Shown: in pieces, positions 31,085-42,349 of the stretch
How positions within the stretch are numbered: position 1 is the first letter of the stretch
Layout: every line of letters begins with the position of its first letter
Assembly (NCBI RefSeq): GCF_000283155.1
Contig: NW_004454195.1
Coordinates: 8,864,758-8,928,757, forward strand
Length of the DNA stretch: 64,000 nt
Direction of reading: 5' to 3'
DNA from: Ceratotherium simum simum
Taxonomy: Eukaryota > Chordata > Mammalia > Perissodactyla > Rhinocerotidae
Translations under genes and position numbers: made by a program
Notes under the pieces: generated by a model
The model's database searches: none
What the model was told of the DNA's origin: nothing
What the model saw: the letters and a program-made list of their open reading frames with translations, nothing else

Positions 31085-32155
31085 AATCAGTTAATTAATA
31101 AGTATTTATCAAGGGGTTACCGTTTGCAGAAGCACTGTGAGGCTTACAAAAAGCAGACACAAACCCTGTCTTCACAGAGTTTACTAGTGTTCACTCTAGA
31201 GTTTACTAACTCTTCACGGAGTAATTGCCTGGGGAAATGGTGCCTATTTCAGGATAAGGAATAAAATGATTAGTATTCTAAGGAAAAGGAATAAAAAATG
31301 TAGAGTTCATATCCCCCAAAAAGAAAAGTTCTTCTGATTGAGAAAGTTGTAGCATGGGAGGATGAAGGAAAGAGTGACGGGAGAAGTAGGATTTGAGCAG
31401 ATCTTGGTAGGTGTAGCTTGAATTTTGACATATAAAGTAGAAATGTTGGCTCTCAGAGATGAAGCGAGAAGCCCAGTTTGGCTGGTACAACGTGCATAAG
31501 GGGAGAAGTAGGAAGTGAAGTTGGAAAAGCATGTTGGGGTCAGATTGTGAAGGTCCTAAACATCAGATAGTAGAAGATTTTCAGCAAGCCATAGGAACCA
31601 ATGAAGGTATGGCATGGAAAAGTTGTATTACATAATCTACTCTAGGAAGTTTGATCCAACAGGGGTGACTCAAATGGTTTGGAGGGGGAATATTGAAGGC
31701 GAGAAGACCAATTAGCAGGCTGCTGTGAGAGGAATAGAATCTAAACTAGCATGGCGGCATGGGAATAGAGTACAGGCTTGGTAGGACTTGGCAACTGATG
31801 GACTGTGGGAGAAAGAGGAGAAGACTGATGCCATCAGCATGAATCAGAAGTAGAAGAGGAGGACTGGTTTGGGGAAAACAAGATGGGAAGTTTTGAAATA
31901 GACATAATTTATTTATACTGTGTATATCCAGCAATTTGTTGGGGGAGATGCTAGGGCCCAGGATACAGATTGAAGAACTATAGGCAATAGAAGGAAATTA
32001 TTATAGAAGGAGAAGAGAGCTGAGCATGTAACCTTGGGGAATACATCCCCTAGGGTTAGAAGAAATAACAGGAAGAAACAAAAGGTGAGAAAGAGGAGTA
32101 GCAGTCAGAGTGACGTAAGGAACACCAGAATAGTACCATCTCAGGGAAACCAGGA
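31085..32155 (-). repeat. L2 LINE (antisense), long fragment
   Basis: It begins with 'GTATTTATCAAGGGGTTACC' and 'CCCTGTCTTCACAGAGTTTA' (L2 3' UTR complement). It continues with 'GTTTGGCTGGTACAACGTGC', 'GGGTCAGATTGTGAAGGTCC', 'GACCAATTAGCAGGCTGCTG' and, at the far end, 'ACCTTGGGGAATACATCCC', which corresponds to the complement of the VPQGS-type reverse-transcriptase region. One of the longer L2 relics here, with stops throughout. Confidence 0.68.
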
Positions 32156-32157
32156 GT

Positions 32158-33215
32158 ATTAGGATATTTTTGGTGCAACAGACAAATAAAATTCAAAGTG
32201 ATTTAAGCCAAGAAATGGAACTTATTGTATCACATATGTATTAATTTTCTATTGCTAATAAACTGAGTGGCTTAGAACCACACTCACGTTATCCCAGGTT
32301 CTACAGGTAAGAAATCTAGCCACCACTTACCTGGATTCTCCACTCACGGTTTCATAAGGCTGAAATCAAGGTGTTAGCTGGATTGCATTTTCATCTGGGG
32401 CTTGCAGTCTTCTTTCAAACTCACATGGTTATTGGCGGAATTTATTTCCTCGTGTTTGTAGGACTGAGGCCCCTGTTCTGTTGCTGGCTGTGGGCTGGGT
32501 GCCACTCTCAGCTCCTGGTGTCCATCTCCAGTGGCTTGCCATGTGGTGCCCTCCTCCCCCAAGTATATCCTCTTATGCTTTGAATCTCATTCCTGGAAGA
32601 GCCTGTCCCTTTGAAGGGCTCATCTGATTAGGCCAGGCCCACCAAGGATAAGCTTTCTATTTTAAGGTTGGATGATTTGGGACTTAATTTTTTATCTGCA
32701 AAATCCCTTCACAGCGGGAGTACCCAGATTAGTGTTTGATTGAATAGCTAGCAGAAGGTGTGTATGTGTACTAGGGGACAGGGCAATCTTGGGGGCTACC
32801 TTAGAATTTTGTCTATTACAGCATGACTAAAAAAATCCAGGGATAAATCTAACTTTTGGCGTGGCTGGATCCAAGGGAACTCACTATCGTCATGACTCAG
32901 ACTTTATCTTTCAGCTTTGCTCCCTACTGCAGAGCTTCTTTCTCAAGTGGGCTTTCTTCACAAGGTAGTGACAAAACAGCTCTTAGTAGACCATACTCTC
33001 ATGTCTCACTACGAGAGGGCACCTCATTCCTCTTAGTTCCAGCCAGTCTGAGAGACGGCTTTGATTGCGTGACTTTGCTTAAAAGTGTATTCCTAAAGCC
33101 AGTCATCATGGCAAGAGGGATATGTATTCTGAACTCCAGACCTAGGTCATATGCCCATCTTTGGACCCAAGGCATAAGGTCATCCTCCCCAAAAAACAAA
33201 GAAAATGGGGGACAA
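32158..33215 (+). repeat. Old interspersed element, family not assigned, split by LTR
   Basis: The left part (32158-32236) has 'TGCAACAGACAAATAAAATT' and AAGCCAAGAAATGGAACTTATTG. The right part (32821-33215) continues with 'CCAGGGATAAATCTAACTTT', 'GGCGTGGCTGGATCCAAGGG', 'CCAGTCATCATGGCAAGAGG' and 'GGTCATATGCCCATCTTTGG'. This order matches a mammalian element that I remember but cannot name. The LTR at 32237-32820 interrupts it. Confidence 0.5.
32237..32820 (-). mobile_element. MLT1-like (MaLR) solo LTR
   Basis: The TGT...ACA ends are intact on the plus strand (TGTATTAATTTTCTATTGC ... TTGTCTATTACA). The inside follows antisense MLT1: GGCTTAGAACCACA, GGCTGAAATCAAGGTGTTAG, 'AGGCCCACCAAGGATAAGCT', 'CTATTTTAAGGTTGGATGAT' and 'CTTGGGGGCTACCTTAGAAT'. 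No internal retroviral sequence remains. The flanks ACATA and GCATG may be a decayed 5-bp target duplication. Confidence 0.72.
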
Positions 33216-33856
33216 GTCATTCCAGAAATATGCTGTTTTTGCAGAAATGCTAGTCCACTAAATAAAAATAAAAGAAAATGGAAGGAACCATTGGTGAACT
33301 GTATCAAATATTATAAGTCAGTTAGGAAAAGGCCACTGCATTTAGAAGGCAGGAAGCCATTCATGACCTTTGAAAGAGAGGGAAGTTTACTAAAAAAAAA
33401 AGCGTGGAAATCAAACTGTAAGGGTTTAAGTTGTACCTGGTGAAAATACGGGCATTGAATTTGTACTACACTTTAATGCGTTTGTTGGTGAATGGGAGAG
33501 AGGTGACAGCCGTTTGGGAATGTGTCAGGGTACGGAGAAGGTCTTTTAGGGATAGTAGTGACTGAGTGTGTTTGTAGGCTGAGAAGTTTTTAGAAGAGAG
33601 GAAAAAGATTGAAGGAGAGAGAGAAGGCAGAATTGACCCTAACGGGACCTGGAGCCAGTAGGAGGAGAACAGACTAAGAGCCAAAAAAGGGTTTCCCAGA
33701 TATAAAGTGTGTGGGTTTTTTTGGTCATTTGTCACCTCTTTGGAACAGACAGGTATCGTTCTTTCAAATGTAGCCATCTCATAGTGATTAAATATACTCA
33801 AAAGATCCTTAGCCTCTGTCTGGCTGTGTGATTGACAGAAAGGCTTACCCTTAGAG
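33216..33856 (-). repeat. Possible L2-derived sequence
   Basis: The purine-rich part 33480-33700 (GGAGAGAGAGAAGGCAG, 'CCAGTAGGAGGAGAACAGAC') resembles the far upstream, antisense portion of L2 but is too decayed for a firm call. The first 250 bases show nothing recognised. Confidence 0.35.
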
Positions 33857-34044
33857 CAGTGGTTCTCCAAGTGTGGTCCGTGGACCAGCAGCGGCAGCAT
33901 CACTTGGGAACTTGTTGAAAATACAAGTTCTCCAGCTCCACCCAGACCTACTGAATCAGAAATTCCAGGGGTGGGACCCAGCCATCTGTGGTTTAACAAG
34001 ACCTCCAGGTTTTTCTGATGCTGGTTCAAGTTTGAGACCCACTG
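33857..34044 (-). mobile_element. MER5A non-autonomous hAT element, near full length
   Basis: Both terminal inverted repeats are visible: CAGTGGTTCT at 33857 and GAGACCCACTG at 34034-34044. The inside matches MER5A ('GGTCCGTGGACCAGCAGCGG', 'GACCTACTGAATCAGAAATT', 'AACAAGACCTCCAGGTTTTT'). The 8-bp flanks CCTTAGAG and CCTGAGAG agree at six of eight, fitting a hAT target duplication. The 202-codon minus frame at 33466-34074 crosses this element and is not a gene. Confidence 0.9.
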
Positions 34045-34052
34045 CCTGAGAG

Positions 34053-35649
34053 CATCCACATCTCTCCTCCACATACCACAAGGGTTTGCTTAATAGTGGC
34101 TTTTGAAAAGCTGTGAGAATCAAGGATATAGGCTCCTGGTGGAGCCGGGGAGGAGGGATGTTGTAAATCTTGAAAGGAGTTGGCAACTGTTCAGAAGCCA
34201 CAAATGACTAAAAATATAGTGGATTGGGAGAACAGAAGAGAGAAGGCTAAGTTGTAACTTAATTGTTCTCAAGTTTGTGCAGGGCTTTCGTTTGGACAAT
34301 AGGCGTTATAGGAGCTGCAGGTCCCCGGAGGACAGCGAAAAGCGAGGCGGGCTTAAATTATAGCTAGGGAGTAGTGATTCCTTTGGGATAAGGGTTAAGT
34401 CATAGCACTGGTTTTGGATATGGATCATTTAATTTAAATTCAAGCTCTTCTACCAGAACACTATTAGGAGGTTGCAAAAGAAGGGCATGGCAAGGTTTCT
34501 TTCATCAAGGAGCTTATAAACTTTTTAAGCCTTCAAGACTTAAATAAATCCAGTGGAGTATAAAAAGACCATGTAACAGAGTGCTGAATTGAAAAGGACC
34601 TTGGGTCAAAATGTGTGGTAGAGACTGTAAGTGCTGTGGGCACTCAGGGGAAAGAGAAATTGGCATCGTGTCATTTTCTTCTCTGGACAGAGGATGAAAT
34701 TGTCAGCCTGGCATAATTTCCCAGGTCTGATGGCAGGGTGTTGGACAACTTGGCTGCAAGAAGTCTTTTTTTTTTTCGCTCTCTCTTTTCTTTCTGAGTT
34801 TGTTAAAGTTTGTCAAAACTACTAAGTCAAAGTGAGGGTTTGTATTTCAAGACTTTGAACTTGGAGTATTATTAATATTTTAGGTTATATGAGAAACTTG
34901 TAGGAGAAATACATTTTATCCTGGTGTCTTAAATGGAAAGAGACTCAAATAGAAGTTTGGCTTATTTGTTTCAAACAGACTTTCAAACTTAACCGCATTC
35001 ATGGGGAGAACATGAATGAGCCTGTCTGAGGGTGCCTTCCTTTTGTAGGATGAAAAGAGCAAATTACTGATTTTCCTTAGTGGAAGGATTAAGTTGTACC
35101 AGATCTGGGATGACGGGGAACAAGAAAACACTTGAGATGAACACAATATTTCCATTGCTTTTTATTTCTTTGCATCATGCTGCTCACCTGGGTAAGTAAA
35201 CAGATAACCAAACAAAGAACCGGGAGAGAAGGCTCGCAGGACACTCTTGAAGGTGGGCAGAAATGCCATTTAAGTCCAAGAGAGAAATAATAAAAATATC
35301 CTAATAGTCAAGAGCAAGCCAGCAAATTTGGAACCTTATACAAGGTACTAAGAAGATTTTTTTCTGAAGTTTACATACGATGTGATCTGTTTTTATCCCT
35401 TTTGGGGGAGGATTTTTTTTAACTCCAGCTGTGGCATGCAGGTGTTAACAGAGAGCTTCTTTTTATTTCACTGTGATGACGGGGTGACTGGAGATGCATT
35501 AGGAAGCCAGAGTCTTCCTTTCCTGTCACATCAAGTGTAATACCTGTGCTGAATGGTGTTCCTCTCGCAGAAATTACTAGTGTTTGTTGCTCTGATGGCC
35601 CAGCAGTCAGAAAATAGAATCATCTCTATTTCAAGGTATTATGAACTGT
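34053..35649. other. Single-copy sequence
   Basis: No gene or repeat is recognised. There is a T9 tract near 34768-34777 and otherwise mixed AT-rich sequence. Confidence 0.45.
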
Positions 35650-35666
35650 TCTATTGCTCATTTCTT

Positions 35667-35776
35667 TTTTCTAACTGAGATATAATTGACATATAACATT
35701 ATATTAGTTTCAGGTATACAACATAATGATTTGATATCTGTATGTATTATGAAATGATCACCACAATAACATAAAG
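35667..35776 (-). mobile_element. Very short L1 insertion (3' end only)
   Basis: 'CTAACTGAGATATAATTGAC', 'AACATTATATTAGTTTCAGG' and 'GAAATGATCACCACAATAAC' match the antisense L1 3' UTR. The 17-bp flank TCTATTGCTCATTTCTT (35650-35666) recurs exactly at 35777-35793, so this is a complete, severely 5'-truncated insertion of about 110 bp. Confidence 0.93.
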
Positions 35777-35869
35777 TCTATTGCTCATTTCTTGATCAAG
35801 GAGACCCGGCTGCAATGGCCAGGAAAAAGAAGAAATGAAATAACAGAAATTAGTTGTACATCTCTAGAT

Positions 35870-36238
35870 CAGATCACAAAATGCACAGGCTGTTTCCTCT
35901 ACCTGGAAATTCCATGGCTGGCTAACTTCTGCTCAAATTTACTTCCCTGCTAAAAGGTTACTTTTGTAAGAAAAGCCTTCCTAAGGCCCTCCTTCTAAGG
36001 GAGGTACCCCCATTGTGATTGCAAATAATAATGTGTCTTTTTCCTTCATAATGCCTATCCAATTTTCAAATTTTATACGTATACTAAAAGTCATATTCTC
36101 CAATTCTTTAATGTCTGTGGCTCTTGAGTCAATGAGATCCTTAAAGGCCTAGTCCTTGTCAGTTTTGTTCACTATTATAAACAGAGAACCTGGTGGATAT
36201 AGTACGCACCAAGTAAAAATTCTTCGAGTGAATGAATT
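35870..36238 (+). repeat. L2 LINE, 3' end
   Basis: 'GGCTGTTTCCTCTACCTGGA', 'AGAAAAGCCTTCCTAAGGCC', 'GTCAGTTTTGTTCACTATTA' and 'GTACGCACCAAGTAAAAATT' with TGAATGAATTAATTAAT at the end follow sense L2. Confidence 0.78.
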
Positions 36239-37289
36239 AATTAATAAGAAAGTACTTTTTGTAACCTGTATTTACTATAAAAGCCACAGTTAATTATATT
36301 AGTAGCAGACACTTCCTTTCTCCCTTCTGTCCTAATTTTTTCTCTGCGCTTTTTTAGTTCTTTATTTTGAGGTGTACTTGTCAGTGTTTTACCAATTCCA
36401 AATCTGAGATTTGATATTATTAATTCTTGCCTTTTTTGAGATAAAGGACCACTTTTTTCCCTCAAAAATATTATTACACCCACAGTGTGAATACTGTGAC
36501 TCCACCTTTGTTCACTGAGTGCTTATGACTCGGAAAGGAAAACATGACTGGCCTTGTGGATAATTTACTTGGAAAGCAAACAGGATTCTAGCATAGCACT
36601 TAAATTCTGTGTTTCTCATCATCCCCAAAGCCACTCATGTAAGTTCCTGTACCTCAGGCATGCTCCTCAAGAAGACACAAGTTAAAATCACTTGATAATA
36701 TAGACCCAGGAAAAGCTGTTCCTGGCTCTCTCTTAAAGGAGGGGAAAAAAATCAAGAAATTCAGGTGTGGAAAATATTAACGATCAGGATATGAATAGAT
36801 CTTTTCTTTAAAAGCAACAGACAAACAAAAATGATCCACTCCTTCTCCAGCAGGGCCTCGGTGTGCCACTTTTGTGTGTGTTAAGTGTTAGCCTTGGTGG
36901 GTGGAAATGGCAGACAGCCAAGTGGAAAATTTCACAGCCCCGCAAACATCCAGTGCACTATATACTGCAAACCGGCAATCTGAGGAAGCCATGTGGTGTG
37001 GACCAACTAGCGATGTGCTTGCACAGGGCTCTCTCACCCGCCTTTCCCTCCCCCTTTCTCTTTGATTCCTGCTCCAGGTCCTCACTTTCTGTCTCCCTGA
37101 GATTCCAGACACCTCCATTTCCGGTTCTCTGCTTCCCGCAACCCCTCGGTGGAAGGGGAGTTTTAGCACAGCGGCCCGTGCAGACATGTGCACGTTTGGG
37201 TGCCCCAGGGAGGGTTGATTGTTGGTGCCTAGCCAAAGCTGGCCTTTATATTCTGGCCCAGAGCTCAGTAACAGGCTTATGACCACTAA
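36239..37289. other. Single-copy sequence
   Basis: No repeat is recognised. 36863-37400 carries overlapping frames on both strands (139 and 169 codons). They have no domain and no codon pattern that I can support, and the region is locally GC-richer, which lengthens chance frames. Confidence 0.45.
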
Positions 37290-37440
37290 TAATACTTTGC
37301 GTTTTACATAGTGTCTTTCTTCTCGGGAACTGTGAGTGCTTTGCAAGAGTGATCTTACTGGTCTTCCCAACAACCCAGTGAGGTATGAAAATGGCAAAAG
37401 ATGAGAGTCCTAGCTCCCTCCTTTTTGCAGAGAGTAAACT
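37290..37440 (-). repeat. MIR/MIR3-like fragment
   Basis: 'GTGCTTTGCAAGAGTGATCT', 'CAACAACCCAGTGAGGTATG' and GCAGAGAGTAAACTCAAGTGGC resemble the antisense MIR core. Confidence 0.5.
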
Positions 37441-37746
37441 CAAGTGGCTTATTTTGGGGCTGTGTTGCAAATTTGCATCTCAGCTGGGATTGCGTCTCCC
37501 AGAACTGGCTTCAACTTGATGGGGTGGAATGGGAGGCAGGGGAAAAGGGTGGCCGTGCCATGCTGTGTCTCCTGGGGCAAGAGCAAAAATGTTGCCTTTT
37601 TTTTTTTTTTTGAGAATAGGGTACTGGAAAATGGTTTTTGGTGAATTATCAGTCTAATTGATCGTGAGGCTTCATTTGTTGAGCTAATGAGTGATTTGAC
37701 GATGCATTTACCTTTTTCTTTTTCTTCTCTTCTCTTCCCATGCTAG
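37441..37746. other. Single-copy sequence ending in a strong pyrimidine tract
   Basis: T16 at 37597-37612. The last 35 bases (37710-37746) are nearly all C and T and end in CATGCTAG, a convincing splice acceptor. Confidence 0.5.
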
Positions 37747-37875
37747 GGATTTCTCACCTCTCTGTGAAAGGAAGAAAGAACACGCCTGAGCCCAGGAGCG
37801 CTCCAGCTACTTGTGGGAAGTCTCCATGGTGAAGGATAGGCTGGGGCTACCTGTGAACAGTGCACAGTGAATGTT
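37747..37875 (+). other. Exon-like segment, UTR or lncRNA type (129 bp)
   Basis: The acceptor is very strong: a long CTTTTTCTTTTTCTTC tract, then CTAG at 37743-37746. The donor GTAAGT at 37876-37881 fits the U1 consensus on the intron side, although the last exon bases (TT) are weak. All three frames contain stops. An ATGG at 37827 opens only a 14-codon frame ending TGA. Composition is GC-richer than the surroundings and no repeat is recognised. A non-coding 5' exon of a long gene, or an lncRNA exon, is the best reading. The gene is unknown. Confidence 0.42.
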
Positions 37876-38739
37876 GTAAGTTAACAAGAGCAGCATCTGC
37901 AGTGGCTTGCCTTGCAAGGATTTGTGAATCATTGGATGTCACTGAGCCAGGGTGATGAAGGGGTATTAGCATTAGCTCTAGGTGATCATCCAATTAATTT
38001 CTTTTTTTAGGGGAGAGATTCTGTTTTTATTTGCCTTGAACTTGCCTTTCTCTCGGCTTCTGTGGGGCACTGCTCATTATCTGCTTCTGGAATAAAAGAG
38101 TGGAATACAATGATTCTTTCATTGTGGGAACGCCCTTTCTCCTGGTACAGTCAAATGGTATCAAGTTTATAGCAGCCTCTTTAAACTGGGCTATCGCAGT
38201 GGTCGGTGGCTGGGGGTAAAATTGTCCAGGCTGAAGATTAGCATCCAGGATTTCCACCCAGCAATTATTTTTATGTATGTGAAGTTTTTGATTGGAATGA
38301 GTTTTTTTTCCGGCTTTCAAAAGTCTGAGGTATGCAAGTACAGTTGTTTTGGGTGCTTCTCCTATTGAAAATTGGCTGATTTACTGGTTTTTTATCAGGT
38401 TATGGGGTTGGGATTTTGAGATTAGTAAAGTAGTTCCTGTGTGTGGGCTCCTGGTCGCCTTTCACGAGGAGTTTAGTATCAAGTAATTGAAGAGACAGCA
38501 CGCTACCGGCTTCCAGGAGCTGATCTGCCGCGAAACTTAGAGGTTTGACCAGCTGTGCTGCTATCTGGAGATTTTACCTCATTACTAGACTGTGTCACAA
38601 AAAAAGTTCACAAGAGTTTCGACTAGGAAAGATACAGCTACAGGAAACCCAGGCCTATAAATGCATTATCTTCAAATTTTAGAAAATGAAGAACCAGCTT
38701 AGACTAGGTATTTTTTTGTGTGTACATACATGCATACTT
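37876..38739. other. Single-copy sequence
   Basis: No gene or repeat is recognised immediately downstream of the exon-like segment. Confidence 0.45.
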
Positions 38740-38822
38740 AAAATATATATTTGTGTGTGTATATATATTATATATGTTTGTGTGTGTGTATATATATATA
38801 TATATAAAACAATATATATATT
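38740..38822. repeat. TA/TG compound microsatellite
   Basis: Alternating (TATA)n and (TGTG)n blocks, with a final (TA)n run at 38791-38806. Potentially very polymorphic. Confidence 0.9.
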
Positions 38823-39174
38823 ACGTTTTCAGCTTCTTAATAATTTAGTCAGGAAACTTTTCCAGGCATTTATTACCTACTTTTTTCCAGTTGCGTAAAA
38901 GATTTTGAAAAAGCAAGATGCAGCTAATATGAGGGCATATATCAGGAAGAGAAAGCATTAACACTGAAAAGAAAAATTCCCCCTGAATTTTATTTCATGT
39001 TTTGTAGAAATTTGTATTAAAATATGCATGGTTATTCATATCTCCTCAGGGTTAAATAGTCATATTAAAATAAGCTTATTAAATTCAAAATCTCCCAGTG
39101 CCTCCTAGTAAATGGATGATGGGAGACACTGGTATTTTAATGTTTCCCTTTTGTACATGTGATCACATTGGTTC
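38823..39174. other. No gene or repeat recognised
   Basis: AT-rich single-copy stretch. Confidence 0.4.
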
Positions 39175-39300
39175 TAGTGGAAAGTACACAACTCCTGGAA
39201 TCAATCGACCTGAATTCTATTCCTGGTCCTATGGTCAAGGTCAAGTAAATTCACAACCCTGGGCAAGTCACTAACTCTCATGAAGTGTTACTTTCTAAGT
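39175..39300 (+). repeat. MIR SINE fragment
   Basis: 'ACCTGAATTCTATTCCTGGT', then 'AACCCTGGGCAAGTCACTAA' and CTCTCATGAAG match the sense MIR core (GGTTC...GGGCAAGTTACTTAACCTCTC). Confidence 0.65.
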
Positions 39301-40309
39301 CTATATATTGCTCCGTGGCACCTGTTTATTGCTCAGTCAACATCTTGGCTTGGGGTCCTGGTAAGGGGCAGAGCATCATGTAAGGCACTTTACTACTTAC
39401 TAAAAAGCATCTCATTATAAAAGTTTCTATCACTATTAAGGAACAACTTTAGGCCCTGTTAGATTTGGGTGCTCCAGTGGCAATGTGTTTTACTAGGAAT
39501 TATTTTCCCAATCAGGTGGCTGTTAGAATGCACTTCTGGTGATCCTAGGGAACAAGTATCTTATGGAAAAATGCTTTAGGTTTCATATTACGTTTAAATG
39601 AACGGTGGAGTTACTATAATCTAGATGGCTTTTATTTCAAATCTGGTGGTGTTTTCTTTTAAACCATTGCTTTGAAGTGCTCACAGGATACCCTGCCAAA
39701 CCTCAAACATTGAGTGAGGTTTTCAAAGAAGTTCTGAAGTGTAAACTTTAAGATGCCACATGGCCAACTTAAAGTAATTTTAAAATCCTCTGTAAATGGA
39801 GTGGGTTGAGAGAGAGGAAGAAAATACTAAATTCTAGTGACCTCCTTTAGCGCTAAGGACTTTCTCTTCCAAATTGCATTTGCTTGGGAGGGGAAAGGGG
39901 TTTCCAGTTTTCTTAATAAGTTTGAAATTAGTAGTTGGTAACCTTTTATAATCTTGGGGCATTTTTATAGCACTAAGTTCACATTTTCCTCTTACTTTGG
40001 TGTCCTGGGTGCCCCCAAGGCCTGTGCCATTATAAAAGGGAAGGCAGGAGATTTTCCAAGAAGGTGTGCTTGCACATAGATGGGGCATGATGGTGGTGTA
40101 TGAGCATTTGAGTGGTAATCACAGCAACCATTGGAATTAGTGGTTCCCATTCTCAGCGGTCCTCACAGACTGCACCCCAAACTCATTAACTCTGCAGTAC
40201 TCCCCTTCTTGTCCCCACTAACCTCCTCTCCAATCTGCCACCATCTTTCTAGCAGATGCACTTTGCTCCTGAAAGTGTCTCAAACTGGATCTAAGATGTA
40301 GCATCATGT
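39301..40309. other. Single-copy sequence
   Basis: No gene or repeat is recognised. Confidence 0.45.
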
Positions 40310-40500
40310 ACAAGAAAGGAGTGGCGATGAAAACTGGCCTAAGAGGCAGGAGACCTGCATGATGCTGCAGTGGACTGTATGACCTTGGCCCGCTAAAGCC
40401 CTGGGGGCCCGTTTTATGATGACTAACATGAGAAAGTTGAGTTAAATGACCTCTAGTGGCTCTTCTGGCTGTTAAGTGTCCAACATTCCGTAAAGTATCA
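40310..40500 (+). repeat. MIR3-type SINE
   Basis: 'CCTAAGAGGCAGGAGACCTG', 'GACTGTATGACCTTGGCCCG', AAAGTTGAGTTAAATGACCTC and 'GGCTCTTCTGGCTGTTAAGT' follow sense MIR3. ACCTCTAGTGGC at 40450-40461 is one base off a CTCF core, a type of site sometimes derived from SINEs. Confidence 0.65.
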
Positions 40501-40914
40501 GCCTTAGATGAGGCAGATTGGACCTTCATTTTACCCTATTTGGCTTCTGAAAGTCAGTGATTTGGCTCAACCTCAATTTACAACTGCTTTTAAAATGTTG
40601 AGCACAGTCTTATGGTAAAACAAAAGAATTATTATATCTGTCAACATCATGATACCCTTCCACAGGACCCTTCTGGGCACCGTATGACAATTCAAAGGTG
40701 TTCATTTGAGTGCTTTCTAAAAATGTAGTTTTAGTCATTTAAATTTAAGATCCCACACTCATTGGCCCTTTTGAAAATTAAACATGAGTCACTTTTGAAA
40801 TTAACTTTTTAAAAAATGCCTACCTCCATACTCAAAAATTGCTTAGAATATAAGCAAAGAGGCAATGATCTGTAATTCTTTCCCAAGTTTCTCTGCTTCC
40901 TTAAGTAGGACTTC
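40501..40914. other. No gene or repeat recognised
   Basis: AT-rich single-copy stretch. Confidence 0.4.
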
Positions 40915-41195
40915 TCAAGTTACCTTTTCAAAGCAGCCTTCCCTGACCTATATAAAATAGCACCCACCCCATCCCTCTCCATCCTCTAGCCTACTTTATT
41001 GTTTTTTAGCACCTTACATATAATATATTTATTCGGTAATCATCCATCTCCTCAACTAGACTGTTAGGCCCATGAAAGCAAGGATCATTATTATTATTAT
41101 TATTATTCCCTAGTGAATCCACAACACCTAAAATGCTGCTTGGCCCATAGTGGGCACTCGGTAAATATTTGTTGAGTGAATGTTTAAGGATAGAG
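40915..41195 (+). repeat. L2 LINE, 3' end
   Basis: 'AAAGCAGCCTTCCCTGACCT', 'ATAAAATAGCACCCACCCCA', 'GACTGTTAGGCCCATGAAAG' and 'GTGGGCACTCGGTAAATATT' with TGTTGAGTGAATG follow sense L2. An (ATT)7 microsatellite at 41087-41108 lies within. Confidence 0.85.
41087..41108 (+). repeat. (ATT)7 microsatellite
   Basis: Seven trinucleotide units inside L2. Confidence 0.92.
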
Positions 41196-42349
41196 TCGGT
41201 GTATGCCAGGGCTTCTCATGTGTGGGCCTAAGCCGTTAGGAAAAGGAACGTAAACAGGGGTATGATGAGAATTGCTTGAATCTGGTAGTAGTTTGATAGG
41301 GTAGGGGGTGGCCTGGAGAGACTAGCCTACTTTCTTTTCCTTAGAAGTAGATGCTAAATGTCTGTGATGTGTGTAAGTAAATGTGGGAAAGGAAACAATT
41401 TATTAAAAATAAAAGCTTTATAGAACTATCAATAGAGTTTGGGGATTTTCTGATACTTGAAAAAATAAATCTGCACTGTGTATATTTCCTCTCCTTTTCC
41501 ATTTGAGTGGTTTGCTTTATCGGTTGTTTGTGAGCAGCCTGCCCTGGCATTCTGTGAATGGTGGTGGTTTTGTCTCTTATAATCACATCATTTTATGACC
41601 ATTTATGTATACATTTATTCCCAAAGTGGGAGCCAGGCTTGAAGTGCTGAATCTACATAGAAACTCCCCCTGTACTGAATAGCGCCATTTTCCTTTTCTG
41701 TACTTGTGATGATGCACAATTTGGAATGAAGAAATAATATGCCGGTAGAAGTGAAGTCCATTGAATGTCTCTGTGGGAGAAAGGGGAAGTTCTCAAAAGC
41801 TTTCTTAAGGAGGATCATCCTATATTGCTTTTGAGGATAGCAAGAATAAAGATGTCTTGAATTTTGTGTGTTTATGACCCCCTTCTCAGAATAACTGCTC
41901 TGAGTGTGCAGGAGTTATATTATTCCTGGGAAGAAATGGAAAGACTAAAATAAACACCTCTGTGCCTATTTAGACAGCATTATGCTGTCTTCCTAAGCTT
42001 TGAAAAATGGGAGCTGAATTTCTGGTCTCCAGAGTAAGAGAATTACACAGACACACTCTAATAAGAGCGATTTGGGAATTTCCCTATGTGTCTGTCAATT
42101 TGTACCTTTTAGATTTGCCATCTGTGATACCAAATTTTCTAGAACTATCATAAAAAAAAAAAACTGAAGTAGATAAAGGGGTCAGGAAAGGAGCGGAGAT
42201 TTTACTGTTAGATAAATGAGAGAAATGTCTCATTTTTCAGTCCTTGCTTGTTATGGCACTGTGAATGGGCCTGCATATCGTAACTGCAAAGAGGATCTGA
42301 GTGAGCATATTCCATGCCAAGGACTCTGAGCGTTCTTGTGTAGCCTCAA
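41196..42349. other. Single-copy sequence
   Basis: No gene or repeat is recognised. An A12 run lies near 42151-42162. Confidence 0.45.

Noticed and set aside
32856..33443. 195-codon open frame, among the longest on the plus strand
   Set aside because: It overlaps an old interspersed element, has no domain or signal peptide, and its upstream edge is an LTR boundary. A chance frame is the simpler reading.
33466..34074. 202-codon minus-strand frame
   Set aside because: About a third of it is the MER5A element at 33857-34044 and the rest is decayed, possibly L2-derived, sequence.
36863..37400. Overlapping 139- and 169-codon frames on opposite strands
   Set aside because: No domain, start context or splice framework is seen. 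GC-richer composition lengthens frames on both strands.
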